Part shown: piece by piece, positions 47,112-57,648 of the stretch
How positions within the stretch are numbered: the stretch's first letter is position 1
How the letters are laid out: every line of letters begins with the position of its first letter
Assembly (NCBI GenBank): GCA_024803745.1
Contig: JANJXV010000013.1
Span: 1,364,001-1,428,000 of the forward strand
DNA from: Megascapheus bottae
Lineage: Eukaryota; Chordata; Mammalia; Rodentia; Geomyidae
Direction: 5' to 3'
DNA length: 64,000 bases
Notes under the pieces: generated by a model
Databases searched by the model: none
What the model was told of the DNA's origin: nothing
Seen by the model: only the letters and a program-made list of their open reading frames with translations
Program-made: the position numbers and the translations under genes

Positions 47112-47354
47112 CAAACTGGGCTCTGTTGGTGGATTAGACCTGTAATCCTAGCTACTCAGAAGGCCGAGATGTGAGCATTTTGGTTGGAAGCCAGCTTAAG
47201 CAGTAAAGTTCATTAGACTCTTATCACTAATGAATTACCTAAATGCTGAAAGTGGAGATCTGGCTCAAGAGATAGAGTTCCAGATTTGAGCATAAATGCT
47301 CAGGAACAAAGGCCAGAGATTAAGTCCCAGTACCAAAAGCAAAAAAAAAAAAAT
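47112..47354 (+). mobile_element. 7SL-like head + Geo SINE
   Basis: Head 'gacctgtaatcctagctact', linker 'ttagactcttatcactaatg', Geo arm 'tggctcaagagatagagttc', and an A tail of about 13 nt. Confidence 0.8.
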
Positions 47355-48294
47355 CATTTAAATTCCAGGTTTTTGTTTAGTCATCTACATCTTCCCCAAT
47401 ACAACTTTTTAATAACCAAAGACTCATCTGTGTAATAAAAATGCCTTCAAAGGCGAAGTTGTTTCCTGAGTAATCTTTAGTGGTTTCATCACGATGCTCT
47501 CCTGACTGTGCATTCATTCATGCAAGCATAACCGATGCCCTTTCCTGGTTCAATTTAAAGTTTGTTCAGGCTCATTAGCCTCATTCTCTCAAAGAAGTTA
47601 GATGCTCAAAGACAGTAGAACTGGAAGTGCAATTTTCTCCCTATTCCCTTAGCAGACGTCATTCTGACTCCTATCACATTTTACTCTCACTTTTATAATT
47701 ACATGCTAGTCATTGTACCTCTTAGGTTGCAGTATCCTATCCCTTCAAGCCATGCTCTCTCCCTGGGCTGATTCATTGTACAAGTAGAACAAACATACCC
47801 ATAATGGATCCACTTCGCTCTGAAAACATAAATCGCAAAACACGGGCATTGCTGTGTACTTCAGTGACACGTAGGAAGAAACAAAATCGTTGAACAAAAA
47901 AGTCATAATTCTGTAGTGTCTTTGGATGGAAATAACCTGATTCTATAAAATATTGCTTTGTCCCAACAATCTTTCTCTAGACATGTGTATAGCTATTTGT
48001 TGAATTCTATGAGAAGACCGCTACCTATTCCAATATGTAGCTCAGGAAATTGAGGGTCAGGAAATTTAGGGAATGCCCCTTCAGGTGCTTAACATGTTAG
48101 GTTAAATCTACATCGGTTTCACTCCAAAAAGTGTGCTTTTAATCATTACGTTATTTCACCTGGGAAGGGCTTGCTTTCAGAGTTCCACTGCTTTATATGG
48201 CCTTCCTAGACCATCTCTCAGATGATGGGCATGATTTTGGAATCATTTCTCTTATTTGTAAAGTTTGGGAGACTAATTTCTGCCTTTCTTTCCT
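47355..48294. other. mostly unique; faint MIR-like trace
   Basis: 'agctcaggaaattgagggtc' near 48040 resembles a MIR core, too short to delimit. Confidence 0.3.
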
Positions 48295-48486
48295 GCTTTT
48301 TTTGGTGGGAGGCTGTCCTGGGGCTTGAACTCAGGGCCTGAGCACTGTCCCTGAACTTCTTTGGCTTACCACTTGAGCCAGAGTGCTATTTGGGCTTTTT
48401 TCTGCTTATGTGGTACCAAGACATCAAACCCTGGGCTTTGTGCAGCGAGGTAGTCAAGCACTCTACCACTAAGCCACATTCCCAGC
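48295..48486 (-). mobile_element. IDL-Geo SINE
   Basis: Geo arm ('ggggcttgaactcagggcct', 'ggcttaccacttgagccaga') then ID-like arm ('caagcactctaccactaagc', ending 'cacattcccagc'). Confidence 0.88.
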
Positions 48487-49020
48487 AACAGCTATTCTAG
48501 ATCCTAAGACTTACGTGCTCATTTACTTAAAGAAATATATTCAACCCTGAGCCTGTGAGATGTGTATACAAGATTATGAACTTCCAGGAATCAGTTTCAA
48601 AGAGGCACTGGATACTAAACAAGTCTCCCAGCATGGTGTGAGCAGTGTTGATGGTAACATTTGAACCCTCCATCTTTATTTTTCATGTCTCAAACTCTTA
48701 AAATGAAGCAGGAATGAAATCATGAGTCCGCACAGATCCCCAAATTCTACATCCTCTAACTACCTATTCTAAATCCTGAGTCAGAAGTTACTATTCCCTT
48801 TCCTAGCCCTTTAATACTTTTGTAGTTCTGAACTAGTCTTTCTATCAAGTTCATTTAGAAAAGTGACAAATTCCTTTACCCTCTCTGTGGGATTATAGAA
48901 GCTCAGACTACTTCTCTCTACCATTTATCAGAGAACACCTCCATGAATATAATATATTTTATAGCTATCAGGACATCAAAGCATGCTTGTTAAATTGAAC
49001 TCAGCTTCAATTTTTAGTGG
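48487..49020. other. unique non-coding stretch
   Basis: Nothing recognised. Confidence 0.4.
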
Positions 49021-49097
49021 TTCTAGAGCCTTGTACTGGCTCAGCTTGCTTGCTCACAGCTGATGTTCTACCACTTTAGCCATGCCTCCAACCTGCT
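49021..49097 (-). mobile_element. Geo/ID-arm fragment
   Basis: 'cttgctcacagctgatgttc' and 'taccactttagccatgcctc' match the reversed arm. Truncated. Confidence 0.5.
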
Positions 49098-49109
49098 TTT
49101 TTTTGTTTG

Positions 49110-49484
49110 TTTTTTATTAATAATTTTTGATTTCAATTTATAGAGAGGTTACAGTTATAATAGCCAGATAGAAGGTACATTACTTCTCACACATTGATAT
49201 CCCTTCTTATGTTTTTGTCCCCATTTCCCTCCCCCGACACCCTCCCCTCAATTTCCCCTCCTATTTCAAAAACCAGGTAACAATATGAGATTAACCAAAG
49301 GGCAACACAAGAGAAGAGAGAAAAACATAATACATAAAGAATAACAATCACTTATAATTAAGCTCTTGTTAGCACACATCTGGAACTCTCCTAGCAGAGG
49401 ATTACAATAGCTCAAACCCTAGATACATAAGGCCATATAGGATGAGGCCAAATTAATGGACCTCCAGGACATGGAAACAAGAGC
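49110..49484 (-). mobile_element. L1 3' end with 5' inversion
   Basis: At 49110-49370 the L1 3'UTR is in minus orientation, ending 'taagctcttgtta'. From 49371 to about 49484 the next part of the same 3'UTR ('tggaactctcctagcagagg', 'atacataaggccatatagga', 'gacctccaggacatgg', 'caagagcc') is in plus orientation. The two parts overlap by about 6 bp of L1 sequence ('gctcttg' and 'caagagc'). This is the twin-priming layout. It belongs to the 11.3-kb 3'UTR variant. Confidence 0.88.
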
Positions 49485-49584
49485 CTATTTATTACTCATA
49501 TCAGTTAGTATTTTATGTTCCAATCTGAGTACTTATGTGAATTATATTCCTATTCATAGTAAACAGATTACAGGGTAACATTCT

Positions 49585-50012
49585 ACTAGGTGGGTGCCTG
49601 CAATTCTAGCTATGTGGGGGCCAGAGACAGGGCAGCTCTGGTTTGAGGCCAATCCTGCTCTTAAACACGTGAAATACTTTCTCAGCCAGAATCTGGGTAC
49701 AGTGGTAGATACATCCAAGCTATATATGATGCTAAGACAGGAAGTATCATGGCTCCGCAACACCTTGGGAAGAAAAGTCTGTGAAATTCCATCCCCCCCA
49801 AAACAGTTCCATGTTCTCTTAGTTCACATGACTGTCATTCCAACTATGGTGAATAGCCTAAAATAGGTGGATTATGATCCAGTTGTACACTTAGGCTAGA
49901 AGCAACACTCAAATTTACCAGTGAATAAAAGGACTAGAAGTACACATCAGCAATACAGTAGCTGCCTAGAAAGTACATGGTCAAGAATTCAAATCCCAAA
50001 ACTGTCAAAAAC
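49585..50012 (+). mobile_element. old B1-dID-like SINE, expanded
   Basis: Head-like parts at 'gtgcctgcaattctagctat' and 'gggtacagtggtagatacat'. A far-right degenerate arm ends 'aagaattcaaatcccaaaac'. Highly diverged; may be two insertions. Confidence 0.4.
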
Positions 50013-50092
50013 TATGCTAATACATAAATCCTATATACATATCAATATAAAAATTATAATATAAACAATTGGCATAAAACTTAAAGTGGTGA

Positions 50093-50290
50093 GCTAGGCT
50101 CATGCCTGTAATCCTAGCTACTCAGGAGGCTGAGATAAGAGGATCCTGGTTCAAAACCTCTATTACCAATTAACCACCAGAAAATTGGAAATGACACTAT
50201 TCAAAATGGTGGAGCACTAGCTTTGAGCAGAAAGAGCTCAGGGACAATTCCCAGGCCCCAAGTTAAAGTTCCATGACTGACAAAAAGTAA
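50093..50290 (+). mobile_element. 7SL-like head + Geo SINE
   Basis: Head 'catgcctgtaatcctagcta' with 'ctcaggaggctgagat'. The middle is shortened. Geo arm 'ggagcactagctttgagcag' ends 'aagttccatgactgac'. Confidence 0.8.
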
Positions 50291-50491
50291 CTTTAAAAAG
50301 ATAAGTGGTGAACATGATTTCAGTGAACAATTAGAATATAATCTATTTCATCAGGACAGTATGACTATTTCATTCAAGCAGCCACAGAAGTATTTGAACA
50401 GGAAGTACAGTGTTGCTTTTATTTAATTTTTTAATCCTTTATCCAATCATATATGTCACATATGACAAAAAGTTTCCTAGAGCTTTCAAAC
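50291..50491. other. unique flank
   Basis: Nothing recognised. Confidence 0.4.
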
Positions 50492-50728
50492 AAGAAACAA
50501 TGACCTGGGGCCGGGAGTTTGGCCTAGCGGTTAAAGTGCTTGCCTAGCATGCATGAAGACCCGGGTTCAATTCCTTGGTACCACATACATAGAAAAAAAA
50601 AAGCCAGAAGTGGTGCTGAGGCTCAAGTGGTAGAGCTCTAGCCTTGAGAAAGTCCAAGGACAGTGCTCAGGCCCTGAGCTCAAGCCCAGGACTGGCAAAG
50701 AAAAAAAAAAAAAAAGAAACAATGACCT
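50492..50728 (+). mobile_element. young IDL-Geo SINE with perfect TSD
   Basis: Body 50507-50713, flanked by 'aagaaacaatgacct' at 50492-50506 and 50714-50728, 15 of 15. Both arms are intact. The tail has a run of A longer than 15. The linker has an A-run expansion after 'acatacatag'. Along with the 43.3-kb copy it is one of the least diverged SINEs here. Confidence 0.96.
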
Positions 50729-50952
50729 ATTTTCCAACCTGCTTCTTTGTTGGTTATTTTGGAAATGAAATCTTTCAAACATTTCTGTCCAGGATGGCTT
50801 CAATTCACAGTTCTCCAGATTATAGCCTCCTGATTCACTGGGATTTCATGTGTGAACCATGATGAATGGCACTGTTTTCATATCATCTAAGTATTTGTGC
50901 ATAACGTTCACTTTCCTTGATCTTGCTATGGACAAGAAACTATACCAGAAGC

Positions 50953-51152
50953 TGCTTACCTGGCGGCTCATGCCTGTAATCCAAGCCATTCATGGGACTA
51001 AGAAATAAGGATTACAGTTAGGAATCTTGCGAGGCAAGAAAGACCAATAGTGGGAAATGGAACTGTGGCTTAAGTGGTAGAGTGCTATCCTTGAGCAAGA
51101 AAAAATTCAGGGATATCACCCAGGCCCCAAGTTCAAGACCCAGTGCTAGACC
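50953..51152 (+). mobile_element. 7SL-like head + Geo SINE
   Basis: Head 'ggcggctcatgcctgtaatc'. Geo arm 'ctgtggcttaagtggtagag' ends 'ccaagttcaagacccagtgc'. Confidence 0.75.
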
Positions 51153-51604
51153 ACATGCCCCCTCATCTATAAATTCACAAACAAAGTGTAGAAGACATAA
51201 GCTCTAGTCTTTCTTCTTTACATTAGAGTGCTTGGGGCAGTAAATAAGACCAGTAGAGAAGCCAATTCACCAGCCCCGTGAGTTCAATGTCTGTATATTT
51301 CTCTTCCTTTTTGCCTTGATCGCCAACGCTGAGCTGGCCTTCGGCATTGATACTGTAGAACAGAGAGAGAGAGACTCTGTGATGTGACCATATTTCCATG
51401 TTTGAGTAGGAGACATCTTTGAAAGCAGTTAGCATCCAACTGCAATTATTTTAAGGAAATGGAAACCTCACATTTTTATTTGAATGTGGAAAGCTTTTGC
51501 AAGTCTTATATTTTTATTCAAAATGGATATAAACATGGCAATATTTCTGAAACCAGGAATTGAATACCTAATATTTTGGGAGCATGCTCTTCTTTCTAAG
51601 GCAC
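51153..51604. other. unique non-coding stretch
   Basis: Nothing recognised. Confidence 0.4.
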
Positions 51605-51668
51605 TAAATTAGCTTTACAGATGAGAGACTAAGTGACTCACCAAAGTTGTCTGTGCAGCAGTTGATGG
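51605..51668 (+). mobile_element. MIR-like relic
   Basis: 'ttagctttacagatgagaga', then 'ctaagtgactcaccaaagtt', matches the MIR 3' part. Confidence 0.4.
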
Positions 51669-51735
51669 ACTTTTGGGTGTCGGGTGGGCCTGTATGAAGG
51701 TTGCTTCCATTTACTGAGGATTACTTCTTCAAGTT

Positions 51736-51840
51736 GAACACTGATACCTCATGACTTGTCATCTCAGCTTCTTGGGAGGCTGAGATCAGGAGGCAGACAA
51801 CCTAAGCCGAAACGTTCATAAGACCTCCTCCTCAAGAAGT
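51736..51840 (+). mobile_element. 7SL-like SINE head fragment
   Basis: 'ctcatgacttgtcatctcag' with 'cttcttgggaggctgagatc' is a head only. It is directly followed by another SINE. Confidence 0.6.
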
Positions 51841-51846
51841 ACAATA

Positions 51847-52060
51847 GGACAGGCCTTGTCTCTTGCCTATAAACCTAGCTACTCAGGAGGTTGAGATCTG
51901 ATCATCACAGTTAGAAACCAGCTCAGGCAGAAAAGTCCTCGTGAGGCAGTAATCACAATTCATCACTCAAAACCAGAATTGGCTCAAGCCTTGAGCAAAA
52001 AAGCTCAGACACAACAGACACAACAGCCAGGCCCTGAGTTCAAGCCCCAACAATAACAAC
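51847..52060 (+). mobile_element. 7SL-like head + Geo SINE
   Basis: Head 'cctataaacctagctactca', linker 'gtcctcgtgaggcagtaatc', and Geo arm with 'gccttgagcaaaaaagctca' ending 'cctgagttcaagccccaaca'. The tail becomes an ATGT repeat. Confidence 0.8.
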
Positions 52061-52102
52061 ATGTATGTATGTATGTATGTATGTATGTATGTATGTATGT
52101 AT
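52061..52102. repeat. (ATGT)n microsatellite
   Basis: About 10 ATGT units directly at the 3' end of the preceding SINE. Confidence 0.95.
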
Positions 52103-52134
52103 AATGACACCTAGTTGCCATCCTATGAGGAAGA

Positions 52135-52375
52135 CTAAAAACAAGAGAATTGTGTTTCCAAGCCAATCAAAGGATAAAAAGTCCATGAGACTTCATCTCA
52201 AAGGAGAGAAGTTGGGCATGTGGCACATATTGTAATCTTGGCTATGAAAACAAGCCTAACATAGGAAGACATATTTAAGTGAGAAAAGAATGAGAATGAC
52301 AAAAAAGGAAGCAACACCGTATCTCAAAAATAGCACAGTAAGACCCTGAGCTTAAACTTCAGAGCCATCAAGTAT
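52135..52375 (+). mobile_element. old 7SL-headed SINE, diverged
   Basis: 'tccatgagacttcatctcaa', 'gttgggcatgtggcacatat', 'tgtaatcttggctatgaaaa', and an end at 'ccctgagcttaaacttcag'. Possibly two partial copies. Confidence 0.4.
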
Positions 52376-53121
52376 AAATGTAATTACTTTTTATTTGATG
52401 CTAATGCTATAGCTAAGCATAATGCCATTTATTCAGGAAATCACTGAGCCAATAATCTATCTAAGGCTTTATGTGTTAAAAAGTTCATCTTGTGCAATGT
52501 TGCTCTAAAATTCAACAGAAAGTGCTAGAGACAAAGCTAAGAAAATAATCTCTTCTGCCCTGAAGTAGTCCACAGGGAAGAGCAAAAGAGAAAAGGAATT
52601 GTTCATAGTGATGATGAAGGTTATGGGGTCAGTGTACTGAGGAAGAAGGAAAGACAGTGTATCCAGAAAGGAGTACTTTTTCTTTTATTTGTTGGAGAGC
52701 TGAAGCAAATGAGGAATCCTGAGTGAGAGCTGGGGCCTGATTGTTAAGAACCCTATTATCCATACAAAGTAAATCATTTGGACTTTACTCTGATGCTCAT
52801 TGGTAGATACCTCAAGCTGGGTGATGTCACCAGAATTACAGAATAAATTCACTACAAAAAAAACAAGGAAATAGAATGCAGGTGCATTCTAATACATGTC
52901 AGTCAAAGGGGAGATGAGTGAAGGGTATTTGTGAACAAATAGCAGTAATTGGTCTTGATTAAATGGCTCTATGGGATTTGTGGTATGAGGTCATAAAACA
53001 ATATAGGAACTCAGAATCTTGCACAATTTTCAGCTCAAACATCTGGGTGGATGGTATCTACTGCCAGGGCTAGAAAAGAGAAAGTGATGAGTAAATGTGG
53101 GGAAATAAATGACAATGTTGA
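52376..53121. other. unique non-coding stretch
   Basis: Nothing recognised. Confidence 0.4.
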
Positions 53122-53325
53122 ATCCTGGTGGAAGTGGCTCACACCTATCTACTTAAGAAGCTGAGACCTGAGGATCAGGATTCAATACAGCCTGAACAAA
53201 AGCATCTATGAGACTCCTATTTTCAGTTAACTTCCAAATATCTGGAAGTAGAGCTATGGTTCAAGAGAGAAAATATGAAGGGACAGTGCCTAGATTTTGA
53301 ATTCAAATCCAAGTACCAATACAAT
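53122..53325 (+). mobile_element. 7SL-headed SINE, diverged right arm
   Basis: Head 'gaagtggctcacacctatct', linker 'tatgagactcctattttcag', and a shortened right arm ending 'tttgaattcaaatccaagta'. Confidence 0.6.
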
Positions 53326-53340
53326 AATAAGACCCAAGGA

Positions 53341-53410
53341 ATGACTGTATGAATGAATGAATGAGTGAGTGAGTGACTGAAGGAATGAATTAATGACTGA
53401 ATGAATAATA
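53341..53410. repeat. (GAAT/GAGT)n short tandem repeat
   Basis: Imperfect tetramers just 3' of the preceding SINE. Confidence 0.8.
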
Positions 53411-54003
53411 AGGTTGAAGGTTCAGACTGAAAGATTTTTAAACATGAGCTAGAGCATTAAGGAGAATGGTCAGGGCCTGCACTATTGGTTAACATAGAGA
53501 TGTTAGCTGGAACTAAAAAGAAATCGGTTGATAATGCTTTTTACTTCTAATAAGAAGGTCACTCCTGGGTCTCCTTACATAGCTTACCAAAGTAATTACA
53601 AATCTTTTGAAATACCAAGCCCCAGAATAGTAATAGAGCTACACATTTTTTTCTCCAGAATCTGGCAAAAAGACTACATGGGTAAGAATGAACAATAATG
53701 AAACCATGTTAAAATATAATTTTTTTCAGTAAGAGAAAACCCTGCTGTGAATTTTACCATTGACTCAACCTCCCACTAGAAATAGGATGTCCTCTTCTTT
53801 CCCCACTTTTTGCGTTGTCCTCATCTTCCTGCTCCCTTTATTCTAACTCCTCCCTCCTTCTGCAACCCTTCCCTCCCTCTCATTGTTCTGTAAGCACCAA
53901 GTACTGAAAAAGGCACAAACAAGGTGAAGAGTCCCCTGCACTCTGCAGTCCTCATATATAAAATTAAGGCTGGTTCTAAGATGATTTCTCTAGTGACTTA
54001 TTT
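53411..54003. other. unique non-coding stretch
   Basis: A pyrimidine-rich patch lies at 53790-53885. Nothing recognised. Confidence 0.4.
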
Positions 54004-54222
54004 ATTAATTTTTGTGCTAGTACTGGGGCTTGATCTCATGGCCTGGACACTGCCCCTTACTTTATTATGCAAGACTGACACTCAACCAATAGAGCCATAC
54101 CTCTACTTCCAACGTTTTGGTGGTTAATTGAAAATAAGCTCCAGACTGTCTTTGTACCATGATCCTCATATCTCTGCCTTTGAGGAGCTAGCGTTATACA
54201 TATATGCAACCAGTGCCTGGTT
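54004..54222 (-). mobile_element. 7SL-like head + Geo SINE
   Basis: Geo arm ('tactggggcttgatctcatg', 'caagactgacactcaaccaa'), linker ('ggtggttaattgaaaataag') and head ('cctttgaggagctagcgtta'). Confidence 0.75.
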
Positions 54223-54242
54223 TTGCTTGTTTATTTTTATTT

Positions 54243-54305
54243 TTTATTTTTATAGTGCTGGGTTTTGAACTCAAGGCCTTGTGCCCTTGCTAGGCAGGTA
54301 CATTA
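54243..54305 (-). mobile_element. ID-like arm fragment
   Basis: 'gtgctgggttttgaactcaa', 'ggccttgtgcccttgctagg' and 'caggta' match the short ID-like arm of a B1-dID-type SINE, reversed. Confidence 0.5.
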
Positions 54306-54324
54306 CCCCCTGTCCTTTGTTTTA

Positions 54325-54562
54325 TCAATTTTTTGTTGGTCATGGGGCTTGAAGTCTGGGCCTGGATGCTGTACCTGAGCCCTCCAGCTCAAAGCTACTG
54401 CTCTACCATTTTAAGCCACAGCATCATTTCCAGATAAGAGTCTTCCATGATCATTAGATCTCATACTTTCTGCTCAGACCAATCTTGATCCAACACTTTT
54501 TCCTAAGTCTCTATGTAGCTGTGAGTCCCGAGATGAATCACAATACCCAGCCTGCTTATTCA
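54325..54562 (-). mobile_element. 7SL-like head + Geo SINE, diverged
   Basis: Geo arm ('catggggcttgaagtctggg', 'gctcaaagctactgctctac'). The linker has 'aagagtcttccatgatcatt'. The rest is degraded. Confidence 0.6.
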
Positions 54563-54794
54563 ACTAATGTCATGATAACCATTTGTATAGGCTGGGCTTG
54601 ATCTATGATCCTTCCAGTCTCCAATCCCCAAAATGCTAGGCTTACAGCTATGCTCCAGCATACTCAACTGAATTTGATTCTCTCCATATATTGATGATAC
54701 ATCTCTAAAGCTAGTATAAATTACTGAATGGAGAGATGTATAAAAATAAAAATGTGCATTTAGTAAATATGAAATTTGCTCTCAAGACTCAGTG
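54563..54794. other. unique flank
   Basis: Nothing recognised, apart from possible head-like traces near 54590-54660. Confidence 0.35.
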
Positions 54795-54796
54795 GA

Positions 54797-55074
54797 AATC
54801 TCAGCACCAGTAGCTCACACCTGTATAACACCCTCCAGAGCTTGGCACTGGTGACTCACACTTGTAATCCTAGCTTCTTTGGAGGTAAAGAGCTGAGGAC
54901 CACAGTTCAAAGCCAAGCCCAGGCAAGGAAGTCCATGAGATTCTTATCTCCAACAAACTATTCAGAAAAACTCAGTAATGACTCTAAGGCTCAAGTGGTA
55001 GAGCACTAACCCTGAGCAAAAGAAGTTCAGAGGAGTATCCTGGCCCTGAGTTCAAATCCCTAGGACCAGCGATC

Positions 55075-55078
<4 letters not shown>
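54797..55078 (+). mobile_element. head fragment plus full 7SL-like head + Geo SINE
   Basis: A short head stub ('tctcagcaccagtagctcac', 'acctgtata') precedes a full copy from about 54840 ('cttggcactggtgactcaca', 'cttgtaatcctagcttct'). The Geo arm 'ggctcaagtggtagagcact' ends 'ctgagttcaaatccctagga', then a TC repeat. Confidence 0.78.
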
Positions 55079-55166
<88 letters not shown>

Positions 55167-55186
55167 ACACACACACACACACACAG
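55079..55186. repeat. (TC)n(CA)n microsatellite
   Basis: About 25 TC units then about 27 CA units at the 3' end of a same-strand SINE. Its layout resembles 4842-4922. Confidence 0.95.
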
Positions 55187-55199
55187 ACAAAGAGAATAA

Positions 55200-55380
55200 T
55201 ATCTATATGATAGCTACAGAAGAGGCTGAGATCTAGAGGATTGCAGTTCAAAGCCATCCTGGGCAGACACATCCAGTAGATTACATCTTTCAAATAACAA
55301 AAATGCCAGAGTACTGGTTAGGCAAGTAAGAATATAACAAATGTGAGATCCTGAGTTCAAATCCTAGTGGCTCCCTCCCC
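55200..55380 (+). mobile_element. B1-dID-like SINE, 5'-truncated
   Basis: Head remnant 'gaagaggctgagatctagag'. The ID-like arm is 'gtactggttaggcaagtaag', ending 'cctgagttcaaatcctagtg'. Confidence 0.5.
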
Positions 55381-55411
55381 CATCGAAAAGGAAAGCAAAG
55401 AAAAGAAAATG

Positions 55412-55514
55412 ACGGCTGCTGGTGATTCATGCTTGTAATCCTAGCTACTCAGGAGGATGAGATTGAGGGACATGGTTCAAAGCCAGCCCAGGCATGAAAA
55501 TCTATGAGACCCTT
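55412..55514 (+). mobile_element. 7SL-like head + Geo SINE, 5' half (split by L1)
   Basis: Head 'gctggtgattcatgcttgta' with 'atcctagctactcaggag', reaching 'gaaaatctatgagaccctt', where the L1 begins. The second half resumes at 57892. Confidence 0.9.
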
Positions 55515-55916
55515 TTTTTATTGTAATTAATAAAAAGGTTACATGATATTTGCCAGATAGAAGGTGCATTAATTCACATATACTGATGCCCTTTCACATG
55601 TCTTGGTCCCCATTACCAGCCCCTCCAACCCCCCCCCCCATCTTGGTTTTCCCCCATTCCCTATCCAACTTCAAATAACCAAACACAAATAAATCCAATA
55701 TATGAGATAACAAAATGAGATACTATAACAATATGAGATAACCAAGGGACAGCAAAAGAGATGAGAGATAACATAGTACATTAAGGACAACAATCATTCA
55801 TTATATGGCTTTTCTTTCAATATCCTGGAGGTCCTTTCAATTAGCTTCATACTATATGTCCTTATGTATCAAGGTTTTGCTCTATTGCAGGTCTCTGTTA
55901 GTAGAGCCCAAAGTTT

Positions 55917-57326
55917 CTACTGATTATGACAAATGAGGGAAACCATTGAGCCTAAGTTCCTTTCAGTCTGGCTTACTTCACTTAATGTGATTTTTTCTAA
56001 GTCTTTCCATTTCCTAACAAATGGGGCGATGTCGGTTTTTCTGACAGCAGCATAGAATTCCATTGTGTACAAATACCACAACTTGTTGATCCACTCATCA
56101 ACTGAGGGACATCTAGGTTGGTTCCATATCTTTGCTATAGTGAATAGTGCTGCAATGAACATTGTTGTGCTAGTGGATTTAGTATGCCCTAGTTTCTGGA
56201 TGGTTGGGTAAATGCCAAGTAGTGGAATTGCTGGGTCATAGGGGAGCTCTGTGTTTAGCCTTTTGAGGCACTGCCACACTGCTTTCCATAGTGGTTGAAC
56301 AAGTTTGCACTCCCACCAACAGTGTAGTAGTGATCCCTCCTGGCCACATCCCCTCCAGCATCTGTTGTTATCCGTTTTCCTGATCCTGGCCATTCTAACT
56401 GGAGTGAGGTGGAATCTTAGAGTTGTTTTGATTTGCATTTCTTTTATGATCAGAGATGTTGAGCATTTCTTCATGTGTCTATAGGCCATTTTTGTTTCTT
56501 CTTCAGAGAAGACTCTCTTGAAGTCTTTGGCCCATTTTTTAATGGCATGGTTGTTACTTTGGGGATTAGTTTTGGAGTGATTCAATTTTTTGAGTTGTTG
56601 ATATATTTTAGATATGAGGCCTTTGTCCGTTGTTTGGTTGGTGAAGATCTTCTTCCACTCTGTAGGTTTCCTAATTAATTTACTAGCTATGTCCTTTGCC
56701 ATACAAAAGCTCTGCAGTTTAATGCAGTCCCACTTATCCAGCCTTTCTCTTATTTGCTGTGATTCTTGGTCCTTATTAAGAAAGTTTCGACCTGTGCCAA
56801 GGAGGCCTAGTGTATCTCCCATTCCTTCTTGTAAAGTTTTCAGTGTGTCAGCTTTTACCTCCAGGTCTTTGATCCATTTGGAGTTAATTCTAGTGCAGAG
56901 TGACAAAGAAGGATCCAACTTTAGTTTTCTGCAGGTGCTTAACCAATTCTGCCAGCACAACTTGTTGAAGAGGCTGTCTTTCTTCCATTCTATTTTTTTG
57001 GCTCCCTTGTTAAAGATTAGGTGGCTATAGGTCTGAGGTTTAATATCTGGGTCCTCAGTTCTATTCCATTGGTCTTCAGGCCTGTTCCTGTGCCAGTACC
57101 AAGCTGTTTTGATAATTATAGCTCTGTAATAGAGTCTGAAGTTTGGAATTGAAATTCCTCCAGTGCTGTTCTTTCTGCTAAGAAGTGTTTTTGCTATTCG
57201 AGGTCTTTTATTATTCCATATGAAATTTTGGATTTCCTCTTCTAGTTCCTTAAAGAATGACATTGGGATATTAATGGGTATTGCATTGAATTTGTAGATA
57301 GCCCTTGGCAAGATTGTCATTTTCAC
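55917..57326 (-). pseudogene. L1 ORF2 C-terminal half (469 codons open)
   Basis: The frame is open for 469 codons. It covers L1 ORF2 from just after the RT core ('MTILPRAIYKFNAIPINIP') to the natural C-terminus ('LGSMVSLICHNQ'). The conserved cysteine motif is intact as C323-x3-C327-x7-H335-x4-C340. A 'DEWINKLWYLYTMEFYAA' stretch lies near the end. In L1 this half supports reverse transcription. Here the RT core is out of frame upstream, so it is a remnant and not a host gene. The Met start is incidental. Confidence 0.9.
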
Positions 57327-57648
57327 AATGTTGATTCTTCCAATCCAGGAGCATGGGAGGTTTTTCCATTTCCTTAGTTCTGTTTTAATTTCCTTTTTCA
57401 GGGTTTTAAAGTTTTCATCAAAAAGTCCTTTACATTCTTAGTTAAGCTAATTCCTAGGTACTTTATTTTCTTTGAGGCTATTGCGAAAGGAGTTGCTTTC
57501 CTGATTGTTGCCTCGTTCCTCTCACTGTTGGCCTAGAGGAAGGCAGTTGATTTTTGAGGGTTAATTTTATAGCCTGTTACCCTTCCAAAGTTTTGGATCA
57601 GCTCAAGGAGCTTGGGAGTAGAGTCTATAGGATTCTTTAAATACAGAA

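Noticed and set aside
56475..57030. Plus-strand frames of 67 and 138 codons
   Set aside because: They are antisense shadows of the L1 ORF2 remnant on the minus strand.
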